A stretch of 64,000 bases of DNA from Tubiluchus corallicola (GCA_030141605.1 JAQGDQ010000025.1:976907-1040906); one strand, 5' to 3'; counted from the first letter of the stretch, positions 1 through 14,143 are shown. Notes: generated by a model not told the origin, from the letters alone. Numbers and translations are program-made.

Positions 1-763
1 TTTATATCCAATTAATATAAATTAAATAATTTTTAATCTTTGTAAATGGTTGTAAATAAGTTTTATTTTCAGTCGTTTTTTTGTTTCTACTCTTTTAGTG
101 TTACTGCACAGTATGTTAGATTGCACTGACGTATTTACCTTTAGCAGGGTAAGTTTTTATTAACTAACACTGATTGATCATCTCTGTAAAGTCTTTTTTT
201 ATATACCTGTGTTTTCGACTAGACAAGGTATACGAACATCTTTACCAACGACCTCGCGAATTTCCGTTCCAGGTGTTTTAAATCGTGGTCCGTGTTCGTC
301 TGCTTCTAAATATACAAAAATGTAATTATGGTTTTGCTAATTATCCTTATTAAAATGGTTTTCTTGCCTGTAGTGATTTTAGACACTAGCCAGACTACAA
401 AAGATACAAAAATTCCGTATTAGACGTGCAGTTAAGTTAAAACTGTAGCGAAGGAATAGACTTATGGCAGAAACCTAGGGTATTCAACTTCAGTTACATG
501 CATGACCTATACAGTTAGAGTTCATTCTTCTAAAGTAATTATTTTTTAACGAGGAGGGAAAGAGTTGTCATCCGTCATGTTGAAGAAGTAAAAGCAGCTT
601 GCGTAGTTTCAGAATTGCCTGAAGCTTTAAGGAGATGGAGATGACGTATACGTGACATACGTATGAACCGACGTTGAAGCTTCATTAGCAGCAGACAATA
701 ATAATTGTTCTGTCATTATTTTTCCCAGCTTTGCAAAACACGTGCAAGTCCAAGTTTGCACAC
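1..763. other. intergenic, nothing recognised
   Basis: This AT-rich stretch has no open frame with coding character, no RNA gene and no clear repeat that I can see. Confidence 0.5.
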
Positions 764-1341
764 TTAAAGGAAAAACAGACCGAATCCTAAGCTATAGCTG
801 AAATCAATGTACTCTATAAAATATTAAATTTGGGACATGACTTACAAGAATGACTTACGTGAAAAATTTACGCGTTCGTGCGGCTAATGCTTCACTGTTA
901 CATGAATTTCGCCAATCACTAGTCAGACGGGAACTAGCGATTGCATCTCTGAAACGCGCTGCTGCACAACAACAGGTGCTGTACCTTTCAGTTCAGAGGT
1001 GTTCATATGTGACATTGAGCACACGTACGAGAAATAAACTGTAAAATTTGAATTTAAATTTTGAGTTTTTGTATATCACACTGAATGTTGTACAGTAGCA
1101 CTCTACTCCAATTTGAGGTTTTACATATAGGTGTAATGCGCTCGAAATGTTTGTGCTGTTGAAAATATTTTAGTTGTGATGTCGCCACTAGGTGGGTTCG
1201 CCCACCGTTACTTAAGTTATTAACTTCTTATTTGATTACCAGAAACGCTTTGGCATTATTGCAGGTGTTGAACTGTATACTTTTTACCGTACTTGAAAAG
1301 GGGAGGAGTAAGATATGAAAAATCAGCCTGTTTTCCTTTAG
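764..1341 (+). mobile_element. TTAA-type MITE, family C copy 1
   Basis: The left end reads TTAAAGGAAAAACAGACCG and the right end, read on the other strand, CTAAAGGAAAACAGGCTG, so the termini are inverted repeats. The interior matches the copies near 7.5, 19.5, 21.7 and 52 kb, for example the shared start ATGACTTACGTGAAA followed by a GCTGTTACAT-like segment. No transposase is encoded. The short open frame inside is shared by decayed copies and is not a gene. TTAA targets are known for piggyBac- and Kolobok-type transposons; the assignment here is inferred. Confidence 0.75.
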
Positions 1342-2095
1342 CTATTAAAATGCAATTGAAGATGCCAACTAGAAGTAACACACTACAAGTAATTTATTGA
1401 AAAACCGGTGCACGCCCACAAATATGATACAGCGTTGAACAAAAGATAATTATGAAAAAAAAACGCCCAGAATATTCTACTGGCAACAAAATAATTAATT
1501 GGTTTTGTTGGTAGGAATGCTGAATTACTGAAGATTAAAAGCGAAACTATTTAGTTAAAAACAACCGCTGCTTTAAGAATGAATTTTGCACGACAGATGA
1601 AATAATCTTTTGTTATAGCTGTGTTTTCATGTTAACTACAAAACTAAAACTATAAACTTACTGTCCCCATTGCAACCTCATTATTAAAAGCAGAAATTTA
1701 TTACATTCCGTGCAATCACAGACGCAGTTAACAAGAAACTTCTGGCACAAGGCGATGAGGGTGTATTGAAAGTCGGCCAAATTTTCAACATCGATGACTC
1801 GTTGGCAAGTTACACACTGATGATGCAAGCTTTTGTATTACTCATAAGAGTAGAGCCTGATTTCAAAAGATTTAAGCCACCACGATCAGACTTTAATTAG
1901 GATTATAGTTATTGAATAATTTGAGACAATTAGTCCATGTAGAGAACGTTACATAAAATGTATAGAAATGTATAACTCTCATTATAATTGCAATTTACAC
2001 AGATAAATGAAGGTACTTAATATTATTTCGATTAGCTCAATTAATCTTTTGAGTAAACAGAATTATAAGAGCATCCACTTCAAGGGATGCTTGTA
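1342..2095. other. intergenic, nothing recognised
   Basis: AT-rich spacer between two MITEs. I see no gene or structured repeat. Confidence 0.5.
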
Positions 2096-2644
2096 TTAAA
2101 GGAAAACTGGACGATTGTGTAGACATTAGTTCAAAATAAAGTATGCTTTAAAATATTGAAACTACAACATCTTTTTTTAAATCAAAACTTAGATTAAATA
2201 TTAATTACCTCGGATAGTTAAATATTGTTACACTTTCAAAGCTACGCGCGGCGCACTAAAACTAGCAATGGCGCCTTTTTGTCACATTCGCGTGGAAGTC
2301 AAATAGGCGCGGTACCGTGATAAGCATGATCATGAACTGCAGTGTTCGCCTGCGACGTCAATATGACCTAGAGCTCATTTTCATGACAACACATCAGCGT
2401 GTTACAGTAAATTTCGCTCATGCAAACGTGGTTGACACGCAGGGAGGATGCTTACCATTTCGCAAATTATGGTTAGTTTGTGACGTAAGCGATAGCTGTG
2501 TTCGGTTGCGGTTAATTAACTTTCAAATGTAATTAGTGAAACATTAGTAAAATAACTGCTAACTTTTATAGGTAAGAAAATGTATATTTTGGACAGCAAA
2601 TTAAAATGAAATTGAGTCTAATCAATCATCCGGTTTTCCTTTAA
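2096..2644 (+). mobile_element. TTAA-type MITE, family B copy 1
   Basis: The element is bounded on both sides by TTAA. The left end is TTAAAGGAAAACTGGACGAT and the right end, on the other strand, TTAAAGGAAAACCGGATGAT, an inverted repeat of about 22 bp with two mismatches. The interior matches copies at 16.6 and 61.8 kb. It carries no transposase and must have been mobilised in trans. Confidence 0.85.
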
Positions 2645-4215
2645 GTATGAAATAATTCTATTCCTAAAAATATACAAGCAAACATTTACTTGATTGCAGT
2701 ACATATTTTCAGAAAAAATTGCTGAAAAAGAAAAGGAAAGACATTTTTCAAAGTCTGGATCATCTCGTCCAAGGTCCTTTAACGGTATCTAAAGAAGCCG
2801 GGCGCCAATCTATTGTGAAACCAATTTAAGATTTGGGATTCTGCTCCTGGCTATTCTTGATTCTTGTTGAAAATTCGTCATGTGTGTCAAGGTTCTTCAA
2901 AAGAAGAAACCGCTGAAGCTCATGTACCTATGTATAACACGTGCAAGCTAATGCCCGCGGCGCGACTTTGGCTACGCCGATAGCCCTGAGAAACTACGCA
3001 GAACACTGGCATGTCCTGTTAACCCTAGCTTTGTACACAAACGAGGAAGTAAAATTAACCACCATGGCTTGCTGGACTCCAAAGCAGCGCCGCCGATACC
3101 CCGCCGTTTAAATAACATTTGTGAGTAATTCTGGTCAAATGTTGGCAACTGATCCAATAGCCCATGAGAATGTATAGCCTTCCAGTAACAGTCAGTGAGC
3201 TGGTGAAGACGGAATGTCTAGGTTTTCTCACTATTTTTTCAAATCATTGTAAATTCAAATAATTATCTTCATCAAATTTCTAGTAAAAAACTATGTGTTT
3301 TCATGACATTCGTTTGTTAAAAACGATTAAAGAAAAACCGCATGATTGTATAGACAAGGTGATTTTTAAGGCCTTTTATCTGCCTTAGATGCTGTCCAGT
3401 TTCCAGAAAGCTGGCGTTGAACCCTATATTGTAAAACTCAGAGCCCAGAATCTTGAAACTAACACTTTCCTAGAACATTCCGCAGCAGAAGCCGTCACTT
3501 GCCAGGAATTCATGCTTGGCTTGTTTAGATCTAATAAATACCAAAATGCTTTCAACGCAATTATTGTGTAATGCATTATGCCTGATGATTGTGGTCAGCT
3601 AGACAGTCAAAGGAATGCATAACCCATATTATTATCTGCATACATGTGTGTGCTACTTGTTTGCTTCTGTGGTAGTCTTGTCCATGTGGTCAGCAGACAC
3701 TGCAGGGCAGTCGTGGGAATAGATAATTGGCATTACAGTTTACTGATAAAACACGTTATGGTTATAACGATATTAAGTGAATGTACGCTTGGAAATGTGA
3801 ACGGACAGACGGACGAAGGGGCAGGTGGACAAGTGAAACGGCCATCGAGTAAATGAAAAAAAGAACGAGTCATGACGATCCGGTATAATCCGTCTATAAT
3901 TTGCTTAACCGTAGTTTTTTTTTTGCTTCGTGAATGTAACTGTCTGTAATAACACCCATTCTAGTTAGCTTAATAACATAATGACACAAAAAGCAACACG
4001 CGTATTTCATTTGTAGATGAACTTCAGCTCGACGAGTACAATAGTAGTGTGTTATAAATCGAAGAAAATTGGCAGATCGTTTGCTGCTTACTCCAGTACT
4101 CGTTTATTAACTCTCATCCTTTCCACCCACCACGCTTAGAAGACTATGTCATACATGCAGGCAACACTAGCAACGATAGTAGAGACTGCAAAAAACAGCA
4201 AAGAAATGGCTTTTG
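2645..4215. other. intergenic, nothing certain
   Basis: This stretch lies between two MITEs. An open frame at 3389-3571 follows a possible splice acceptor, but it has no donor, no homology I recognise and an AATAAA inside it, so I do not call it. Nothing else stands out. Confidence 0.45.
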
Positions 4216-4765
4216 TTAAAGAAAAGGACAACTCACTTAGCATAATGGGTTTATTGTACTGTTATCATTTGCAAAGAAATTTGCAAAAAACTGTCTATAA
4301 AGCAAAAAGTTAATTTATACTACCACTGCATAGACATTTTGAGGCACTGTGGTAGTCGCCATTTATTTGACAATGTTGACGTAACTGGTCGACTTCGTGA
4401 CTTTTCGTAAGCGCACCTTGGCTTTCCGTAAGAGCGCGCTGCTTAAACTAATTCAAAACTCATGCAGCTTACCTAATGTTAATGCTAAAAATATCGGAAA
4501 ATTCGCTATATAGTAGTTTCTAAAAACTTAATATACTTTTGAAGTAACCTGGCAGTGCGCCGCTTTTGTTATTCCGATGAACAACGTCATTGGTGGACGA
4601 ATGAATGTTCAAAATGGGCGCCCTAGCGTGAAACAATCGCGACTTTAAAGTTATTTTACTAATTACACGAGGCGCTCATCACATTTTTATTACTAAATCC
4701 TTTTAACATTTCTCGCGATCATTGAAATAAGCCTAACTTCACAGAAAGCTGGACCTTTGCTTTAA
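4216..4765 (+). mobile_element. TTAA-type MITE, family A copy 1
   Basis: TTAA bounds both ends. The left terminus TTAAAGAAAAGGACAAC is mirrored by TTAAAGCAAAGGTCCAG on the other strand. The interior, with the recurring motif GTGACTTTTCGTAAGCGC, matches 14144-14696 and 49905-50400. It is non-coding. Confidence 0.75.
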
Positions 4766-7249
4766 TATCAGCGGCGACAAAAGTCAGTCATTCTGTCAAG
4801 ACCCTTAGATGGCCTACACGGCTCCTCCAAACTTCTTCCATGCGCCGAGGGTGGTTTTGCCGATTGTATACTCTGCCGTATAATAAACGTGTACATTACC
4901 AAACAGCATGTCTGAACGCAGGGGGTGGTATTTCCTATGGGTAAACACACAGCTATAAATGCAAGTATATCGTCAATAATTATTGCGATATAAGGAACCC
5001 AAAGCTCTTAAAATAGTGGAAATTCGCAAGCGTTTATGGTAACCTAAGCGAAGCAAGCATGTAGAGGCTTATAGACTCGCACCGCAATGCTTAGTGTAAT
5101 CACATTTCAGACCGTATGGTGTAGGATAATTGAGACACGGGGAAGAAAAATAAACAGGAGAATTCGTACCATGACATTCCATGGCGATAGAGTTGCAGAA
5201 ATGGACATTGGAAACGGCGGAACCAAGCAGTGCGGTTAAAAATACCAGTAATTGAAAATAACCGTCTACGGAATAGAACTACCAATTTTAATGTAGCGTC
5301 AACTTTTGTGGTCATTTCGATAATATTTCGATAAACATCGAACGTATTTGTTTTTTGCCAGATGTGGACAGTGGTTAACGCCTACGCCTTTTAAGACTAA
5401 CAACTCCAAATAAGTTGGAAGGGTCATCGAACAGATTCTGATGCACTAGAAACAGCAACGCATGGCTTCTCTTGAGGTGTTTGGTTTTAAAAGAGGATTA
5501 TAGAGTTGTTTCCTCAACAGACAGAGGGAATGACCTCATCCTTGAGTCACTGCTTCGGAATATAAATCTACTTCATTTCCGCTCTGAGAATGGGTTGTCT
5601 GTCAGGAAGCTTGCCTTGCCAGATTTGAAAATCACACGTTTTTGCATCACATAAATTTACAAAGAGTTACAATTATAGCAGTAGAGTATTAGTGCTGCCT
5701 TTGTAACGGCTAGAATTCAGAATTTCATTGGTTACGGATGCAAATTAATTGCTGCATCTTAAATAAGTGTCGATTGATAACACCAGGCAAGTAACACCAG
5801 TTTTGAGTAATTCAGTCAGTGAATTTTAGACATAAAAGTTTAAAAAATGCAGAGCTATTTGCATTTAGCTTGCATTACGTCGGGCCTAAAACAGGTACTA
5901 TATTTGTTTGTAGACATCAGTTCCTGGTGGGATAAGTCAATATTGACTAGTAACTTTATTGCGGCTATCCTAAGCACGCAAAGAACCATCTGCTATATTA
6001 AAAATATTGTTTCAGAGCGGAGGAAGTAATATGCCGCTCTACTACGGACATTACGATACTTTATTCGCATCACAATAACTCGACGAAAATAAGAAAGACA
6101 TTCAAAGTTGTGTCATTAATAAAGCTATTACCCAGTTTAGTCTTGCTTAGAAGCAAAGATAGAGTTTGACACCTCCTGTGAATCAAAAACTAGCTGTTAA
6201 TGGTTATGTCTATTTACGATAGACAGTTGCGGCAGGACCGGAATTTACCTTATTATCAAACACAGTCCTCTTAGAAGAGGCTTTTGAACAGTGTAGACGT
6301 GTCTAATAACCTCTTTTTTGAGACAAATAGCGGAATGCATTATGGCGGGTACTAACCCATTTACTAACCAGGTTTGGTAGTGTTTAACTGGGTGCAGTCA
6401 AAATAAATAGGAAAATAAATGTACACCAGTGATCGTTTACACACACGACTAACTTTAATAACGAAATTCAGTTATTAAATACTGTTAGGTTGGTACAGGT
6501 GTTTTTTGAAGAAACAGTGCAATAGAAATATGTTAAAATGCATATATTAGAATATATTAATGCATATATTATATGTATAAAAACAAAGTTATATGGTAGC
6601 GAAAGTAGAGTTATGCAAATATAGGTCTAATATTGTTCTTACGTCATAATGCTATCTAGGTTCATTATGTACAAAATAAAATGTTATTCGAAGCATCCAA
6701 TCTAATGAACTTAAGAAAGTTACGAACTTTCCATAAATTGAAAACGTTGTTCCCATTTACGTTTTCAAGTTAATCCTGTATACGTCCTACAGTTATTGCA
6801 ATATAATGTTTTACTAATCTAATTAATACTCAGCCACATTCAAGGACATATTATGACCTTTCGGGGGCTCAAGGCTAATGGAATTATAGGCCACTCTAAC
6901 CCTCTAAATTCGCCCGCACGCGTCTTGAACAATTTTTTACTCCTGATATATTTTAGCAAGATTTGCGTAGGTGGGACCCCATATCTCAAATAAAAGGGCT
7001 TTATTGGGGTCCCTTATCTCAAATTAAGGGCTTCAAACAAGGGGTCCCTTATCTCAAATAAAATTCTTCAGTCAAGGGTGCTTTATCTCAGAAAAGGCCA
7101 CTGTATTTAGAATAATTTTGAGACTCCCAGGCCGCCTTTTTATAGTTGAAATTTTGTTAAGTTATATGAATTATTCAGCAATGTAAAGTATGACCTCAAG
7201 CTTGAGGTGCCCTAGGCTGCAGCCTATACTAGCCCATACTATACTCCAC
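4766..7249. other. intergenic with a degenerate repeat
   Basis: This is AT-rich spacer. The only structure I see is the short degenerate repeat at 6972-7092, listed separately. Confidence 0.45.
6972..7092. repeat. degenerate GGGGTCCCTTATCTCAAAT repeat
   Basis: The phrase GGGGTCCCTTATCTCAAAT or a close variant occurs about four times at irregular spacing. It looks like a short, decayed tandem array. Confidence 0.6.
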
Positions 7250-7790
7250 TACAAGAACGTTTTTGATAATTAAATAACAGATTAAAAACTTAATTAACGG
7301 CGGGCGGGCCCAACTATTGATGACATCACAAACTACAATTTTGAAAAGCAAAAATATTCCATGAGCGTGTTGCACGTGTTTGCGAAAGCGAAAATTCAAG
7401 TACAGTGCTACTGTAAGATATTTAGCATGTTGCACTAAAACTAGGCAAGTTTTAAGACAGAAATTCAAATTTCAAATTTACCGCTGTGTTCACGCATTAG
7501 CTGTCGAACGTGTGTAGTTCGTCACAAACTAACACATCTGAACTGAGTGGTACAGCACCTGTTTTTCGTGCAACGCGTTTCCGAAATGAAGGCGCTAGTG
7601 CCTATCTAACTAACGAATGGCGAAATGCACGTAGCAGAGAAAAACTAGTGGCGCGAACCCGAAATTGTGTTTGTGTGATATTAATTCTTTCACGTAAGTC
7701 ATTTTTGAAAAATAGTGTGTTTCCTTTCAATATTTTAAGGAGTAGATTGTTTTGACCTACAGTTTAAGATAGGGTCCTGTTTTGCTTTAA
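7250..7790 (-). mobile_element. TTAA-type MITE, family C copy 2
   Basis: Read on the minus strand, this begins TTAAAGCAAAACAGGACC at 7790 and continues with a segment (TTAAACTGTAGGTCAAAACA) identical to the start of the copy at 51678. The far end is truncated near 7250. The short open frames on both strands are parts of this repeat, not genes. Confidence 0.75.
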
Positions 7791-9213
7791 TAGACCAGGA
7801 TAACAAGGTCACGTGGGATAAGACGGGACACCAGAAATGCTCACCCGGCTTCCGATTGAATCATCTTTCGTGATATCATCATGTACTTAAGAAAATATTT
7901 GCGTTTAAACATGTGGCACATATAATGATTAATGTTTTTTTATCAACACTTTGCGACAGTTTGTTAAAAAACACATGAGGAGCACGTGTGGAGTGGGGCG
8001 GGCAAAGCTTGTTTATGGAAACATTTTGCTCTATAAATACAAGAGTTGATGTTTTCATTATCCCACTTAATTTCCTATCAGATACCTAAGTGCAGAAATC
8101 CAAACATTCTTATCAAACATTTTGCCGTAAGCACAAATGCAGTAAATGCGAGTTGCTAATGGCGACACGAATTAAGAAATGATTGGAGAAGTTCCTTTGA
8201 CTATTGAAATGCTGTATAGAGTATAGCTTCTACGTCTCACTGGTCTCTAGCTTTATCATTCAGGCCTTAGCTTATTATGTAAGGATAATTACAATAGTAC
8301 ATAGTACAGGTATAGTAACGAGAAGCAGGGGCTATTAAATTAAAGATTTATTAAAAGCTCTTGTACTGGTTAATATACACTGAGGTATAAAATTACAATT
8401 AAGTTACATTACATTAAAACGACTTGATATTTTACCTAATATTAATTAAAATAGACTGAAGTTCAAATTACATTTAAAAGATACTAATTTACGTTAAGAT
8501 TGATCTTATTAAAATCCATTATTACGATATCTCGTGTCACAGTGCATACAATAAAAGTGAGCTTACTGATAACTAAAAATTACATATGGTATAAAAGTAC
8601 TTTTAAAACGTTCAATCGGCAAAGGGGTAAAGGGTGCATCGATTTTTTACGAAGATTGTGCTTACGGTGGTTGTGTTTAGGTAATAAATAATGGAGTCTA
8701 CTGTCTTTATTTGGGATTGACAAAAAATTTCTGCAAAAGTGATTTCTATTCTACAATTTCTGCAAAAGATAAATTCTCGATTTTTGATAGTGCAGAGCAT
8801 TTACGTAACGTGTGCAGGGGTAAATTAAAATATGTTTTTGAATTGACGCTAGTAACTTTGTGTGTTAAAGAAGCATGCCATGCAAGACGGGGTTGTGGAA
8901 GCTTGCCTGAATTCCTGACTACAGGTGTAAGCTTCCAGTTTTATGCAAATTGGTCTCTCTCGCTAAATAAGCAAAACTGAGAAAATAACCAGTTAAAATA
9001 CCGTGACTTTGCGTTAAACACATTACGAAATTACTTCTATGAATTATAAATTATAATCTACGGTGCAGAGTCTTTTTTGACCAAAGTTTCAAACTTTGTT
9101 TCAAACAGGAGCTGTCGCAAGCAATAATAGCTGATGAACCCGATGAACCGTCTTCAAAAAGGATGTATATCACAGCTTCTTGAGCAAAAGCTCACAATCC
9201 AAAAACAACCAAC
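7791..9213. other. intergenic, nothing recognised
   Basis: AT-rich. Overlapping small open frames at 8500-8980 on both strands show no homology or splice structure that I can support. Confidence 0.4.
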
Positions 9214-9282
9214 ATATATATATATATATATGAAAACTATATAATATATATAAGTTTATATAGATTTATATATATCTATATA

Positions 9283-9338
<56 letters not shown>
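9214..9338. repeat. (TA)n-rich microsatellite
   Basis: Nearly pure TA dinucleotides, interrupted by a few short palindromic TATA segments. Confidence 0.9.
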
Positions 9339-9340
<2 letters not shown>

Positions 9341-11070
9341 TCTCTTATTGAAAAAAAATCTTCTGATTTCGTTGCAATAAATAAATGAATAGACACCTTT
9401 TCTATAAATCTCTATAAAGCTTAGTATATTTCGTAGTTAAAGAATTTAACTCGACTAACGGGAAAAACGAAATTATGATAGATTCTTTTGGAAAACTTTT
9501 TCCAGAAATTTGTTGGCTTGCTTACTGTTTTGGTGTCTAAGCTTTTATGAGAAATGTAATGTGATTCACAATTGTCGACTATAATTTATACAACTTGTAG
9601 ACACCAAATCTTGAATCGCTTATGCTATTACCATACATTTGTTTAGCGTAAAATGGATGTGAATTGACTCGTTCTTATCGAGATTAAATTGTGCTTTTGT
9701 AGCAACTTCAGTTTAGAGTCTAGTTTTTGCGATAGAGTGTCTATGTGACTGATGTGTACATATTATGGTTATGGAATTGGCTAATTCTTTATTATCAAAG
9801 TCTAATTATTATAACAAAAACGTCGTAAAATGCCTCGCGTTATGAACTTCATCATTATTGCAAAAGAAGAGACAAGACAAGAAATCTTTCCGAACTGCAC
9901 ACAGCAGTGGCAGCCCCACGATGTCATAACCCTACAATGGCCAGTGCATTGTGGGAATTCCTAGCGATCAGAAATGAAGCAGTAGATGAAACGACAAAAT
10001 TAGGGGAAACAGTGAAAGTCATTGTAGACTGATGGAAGGTGGATTTATATATGTTTCTATACAGCATATGGGGTGGGAAAAGTAGATAGTTTACATTCCA
10101 CTGTCCAGAGGTTTATAGACTACGTTTGAGATAACCGTAACACTGACCAGAATCGCCGCACGTGCTGTCGGCAAATGTCTGCAGATTCATAAACTTTACA
10201 GAAGCACGATTTAAGAGTGCAAGTGACCACACCCACATATCTATATCTAGCACGTCGATCACACCGTTGCCAAATGCTAGCCGTCTGCATTGGGAACCCA
10301 ATTCAGTTTTTTCTCGGGGGGGGGGGGGTAAGATGGGGGCGGTGGTAGACAACCATGTTTTCCACAAAGAAGTATATTAAACTGACAGGCAATTCTATGT
10401 ACAACTGATTTATTACCGACACCATAAAGGATTTTAAGTGAACCTATCTAGGTCTAATATCTTTAGTAGACTAGACACTATGCCTGCATGAAAACCATTC
10501 TGAAAAGATAATGAAGAGTGATAGTTGCTGGACCATCATCAACCAAAATCATTAACCAGCAAGTGTCTGTCAATACAATCTCACTATCCGTTTGCCATAA
10601 CTGTGTCCTCTCTTTATGTATGAACATAAGTATGTATTTTCAGAGTATAAAAGTTTCACAATCTGCAGCTTCTTTTAAATTCGAATGAACATAATTACTA
10701 TTAATTGATACTACGTGATATCATCAACCTACGAACACAAAGATAGGTCTTCAATAAGCAAATGCGGAAAGTGTTTTTTCTCTCTAAAGTACACGATGTG
10801 CTGGGCGTAGATAAACAGTCTAGACGTGTTGTTTATTTGCACAGACTGCTGACCCTACCCGAGGTGGAAGCCGTATAGTGAAGCCATGCGGAGAGAAGAG
10901 TGGACGAAAAAAAACTTCCTCTTTCCTGGGCTTTATTGCCAGTATTATAATCAGTCGGCGCATGTGGTAAAGCTTCAGCGGCAAAGCAAAGCCTTCTTTA
11001 ATCTAACACTTCTGCTGGATATATGAAGTGAGCTGAAAGCATGCTCAGTGCCTAGGCAGCATGTCTCAGG
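9339..11070. other. intergenic, nothing recognised
   Basis: No gene is seen. A run of 13 G lies at 10316-10328. Small open frames around 10113-10380 overlap on opposite strands and lack support. Confidence 0.45.
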
Positions 11071-11235
11071 ATTGACTGACTGTTTAACTGACTGACTTAG
11101 TTAGCGGTCAACCAACTGACCAGCGACCAACTGACTAACTACCCGCCCTCCTGACTGACTGACTGACTGACTGGCTGACTGACTGACTGACTGACTGACT
11201 GACTGACTGACTGATTGACTGACCGACCTGCTGAC
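11071..11235. repeat. (CTGA)n tetranucleotide array
   Basis: CTGA tetramers dominate this stretch. The purest core lies near 11153-11215 and the edges are degenerate. Confidence 0.9.
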
Positions 11236-12360
11236 GGATAAATTGAGTGACTTCTGACGGCTATTGGCCAACTGAGTGTGTGGTTATTAATTTCGACTCA
11301 CTTTTATTTCATAATTTGGCATTCTCAGTCAAGGATCCAGCACTCTAAGATAGAGCATACAGTCATATCCTCGTCATAGTTTAATATATAAGATAAGGTA
11401 TACGAGCAATTTATTTCACACACGTATATAACTCAAGAGAGTATTATATGCAACTTTTTGATAATAGTTTCCTAAATGTGAGGGCAGCTTCATGACAATA
11501 AGCACTCTCGAGAATACCCTTCTCAAAAGTACATGCATTATAATAGTGGTGCGTGGTGTGTTATACAAAATTAAATTACACATTATTAAAGATAATCTTC
11601 CAAACTGAAACATTGAATCAGTAGAGGCGTCTGAGCCGGTTACCAAACCAACGGGACAGCGAGGCAAACAACCACGGATGGCGTGGCTGATGAAACCAAT
11701 CAGTGGCAATTTCCAGGCTGTCACCAATGTAGACTCGGCGTTGTTTAACTTCAGCTACATGATACTAATAGCGCCCATTTTAGAGAGTAATATTTTTCTC
11801 TCGCTCCAAACTAACTTACTGACTGACTAACTGATTAACCAGATGACTGGCTGAGTGACCGACTAACGCTTGACTAAAACTAATCGACTGTATCAGGAAT
11901 GATGTATTTTTCATTATAAAACTTAGTGCAGCCGTATTGCCATTCATTTCACTTGTTGGCAGTACCAGAGCCTATGAGTTCCTACAGGTCTGCAGTTAAA
12001 CCACACAACAGTGGCCACACTCCATATTGGAGGAACGAAATTGATTATTGCTGTTTGTAAGGGTGTAACCTCGGAAGATAAATCTCAGAATACGCCCGTT
12101 TCGAATCAGACAGCTCTATATTATGCAGTATCACACCCAATGACTCAAGCCTGATTTCAACGAAAGTAGCTCAAGAGGAGATTGTTGTCATTCTTTTAGC
12201 AGCTGTGAGGGCGGAAGAGAATCCTACTCCGCCTTTCGAAGAGCATAACATAATAGTCTGTAGAAGTTTGCAGACTTGGACGAAAGAGCAAAATAGACTT
12301 CACAAATGCAAAATAGAAGCGGTGCACTCTTTTACAGTTAGAAGCAAAAAGAACAAATTA
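11236..12360. other. intergenic, nothing recognised
   Basis: No convincing coding or RNA feature. A second short CTGA-like patch occurs near 11815-11850. Confidence 0.4.
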
Positions 12361-12478
12361 GCATGTATATGTATGATGTATTCTGTAAGCACAAGTTAGT
12401 ATGTATATGAATGATGTATTGTGTAAGCACAAGTTAGTATGTATATGTATGATGTATTGTGTGAGAACAAGTTAGTAT
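12361..12478. repeat. 38-bp minisatellite, about 3 copies
   Basis: A unit that starts GTATGTATATGTATGATGTA and ends with AAGCACAAGTTA repeats about three times with few substitutions. Confidence 0.85.
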
Positions 12479-14143
12479 GTCACACGGAAGCTGTTTATAT
12501 GTATGATGCATGGTGTATGAGGTAAAACATAGCTCATAGTAAAAAAAACTACAGCTTGGGCTAGGTTTTGTATAGTCAAGCAGCATCTATGGCTTTGGCT
12601 AATACTTGGACCACAAGTACAGGAAAGTGCGCTCCAGAAAAAAGTGTTAATCAGGATGAAATATACTGCGGCTAACAATAGGGTTAGTTAACGCGTTTAG
12701 AATCCGTCCTGTAAATTTCCTTAGAGGTCCTATTGTAAAACTTTCAAAATATTTCTGCCCAATTACGCACAAAACAAGCCTTTTTCTAGAAAATGGGGAA
12801 TAATAGAAAATAAGTAACGGACTTAAAGCGTGATGAACTGCCTACTGTCCAAGTAACCTTACCATTGACGGTGGTGTCGGCGTAGTGTTGATGTTATGCA
12901 CCACCACGATGATAAATACTGAAGTGCAGAATTGCCGTGAAAAGTTAGTATAATGGCGCATTCAGATTAGGGAGTTTTCTCGCTAAGTAAACTTGCCAAG
13001 TAACTCGCAAAGTAACTCGTTAAGCAACTCGCAAGCGTGTTCACTTTAGAGAGTAAAATTTGCTGCGAGCTACTCTCCGACAGTAAGCGCGCGCTGAGTT
13101 TTCAATTCTCTATTCACGGCGATAAGTGTCGCTGAAGCGTTTACACTAGACAGAAATTCGCAGGAAATCAACTCGCAGCAACTGTTGGAGAGTTTGTAAT
13201 AACTGTCGAGAGTGACACGCAAAACAGTTCACACTTGCAAGTTTGCAATCCAGAGAACATCGCGACAGAAAAATCTCTAGTCTGAACACGTCGTAAGACA
13301 TTCGTGACGCGAAGTTCTTGCAAATGCGAGGAAAAACGGACATTTTAAACTCTTTGTAGCCGGTAAATTAACAGATGCGGTTATAGGTTCATAAACGGAG
13401 TGAAAAAATCCGGAAACATTGTCGTGACGTCTTTTTTTACAAAGTGGTCAACAAAAAGGCGCTTGATTTAGATGTGAACCCGGGTTTCGCCAACTTAATC
13501 AAGCTCTGCACATTTTGCTGATCAATTGGACAACCAAGCCACTTAGTAAAATTGTTATAGAGAAGCGAGAAAGTGGAAAATTTTCTGAATTCTTTTGTAA
13601 ATATTATCGTACACGGCAGTCCTGAATGATCTCAAATATTTCCCATTCGGCTGTAGTAGAAGTTAAATACGATTAGGCAGCATTACAGCGTACGCTTGAA
13701 GTCATAAGAAAACAAATAACAGAGGTAAAAAACTGCGCTCTCATCTTTGGAAAAAAACATCGTAGTACTACAAACGCCCAAGACGCTGTAAGATGTATGC
13801 CAAGGTCGAAAAATTCGAAAGTACGTTTTTAAATAGTTTATTTTTGTTAGCAGTTGGGCGCGTATGTCTGTTTGCGTTTTTGCATAATCTTTTTGCTCAA
13901 AAGAGTTTCAGTCGTAAGGATTTTATCTGGACTTTCCTCGCGAAATAACTTGTAACTAACATTATTAAAATTTCCAGTCGTCGATGGAAAGTACCTTGAG
14001 TTGTCAATATCATTATAGTTAATAACAATAGTCTAAAATGCTAAAAGCATTTTGTAAGAAAAAACAGGGCCCTAAAAAGAAAAAATAGAAAAAAGTTGTG
14101 AGAGAATGAACACAATGTCGCAAAGATGAAGAGTACGATAAGC
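12479..14143. other. intergenic with a possible transposon end
   Basis: Between about 12965 and 13345 short motifs recur: ACTCGCAA, and GTTCACACTT or variants spaced roughly 70-110 bp apart. This resembles sub-terminal repeats of a DNA transposon, but I find no matching far end or transposase. The rest is unremarkable. Confidence 0.35.

Noticed and set aside
3389-3571. A 60-residue frame after a possible acceptor
   Set aside because: No donor, no homology, and an AATAAA within it; too weak to call.
9214-9338. A CRISPR-like or regulatory repeat array
   Set aside because: Simple TA microsatellite. No spacer-repeat structure occurs anywhere in the window.
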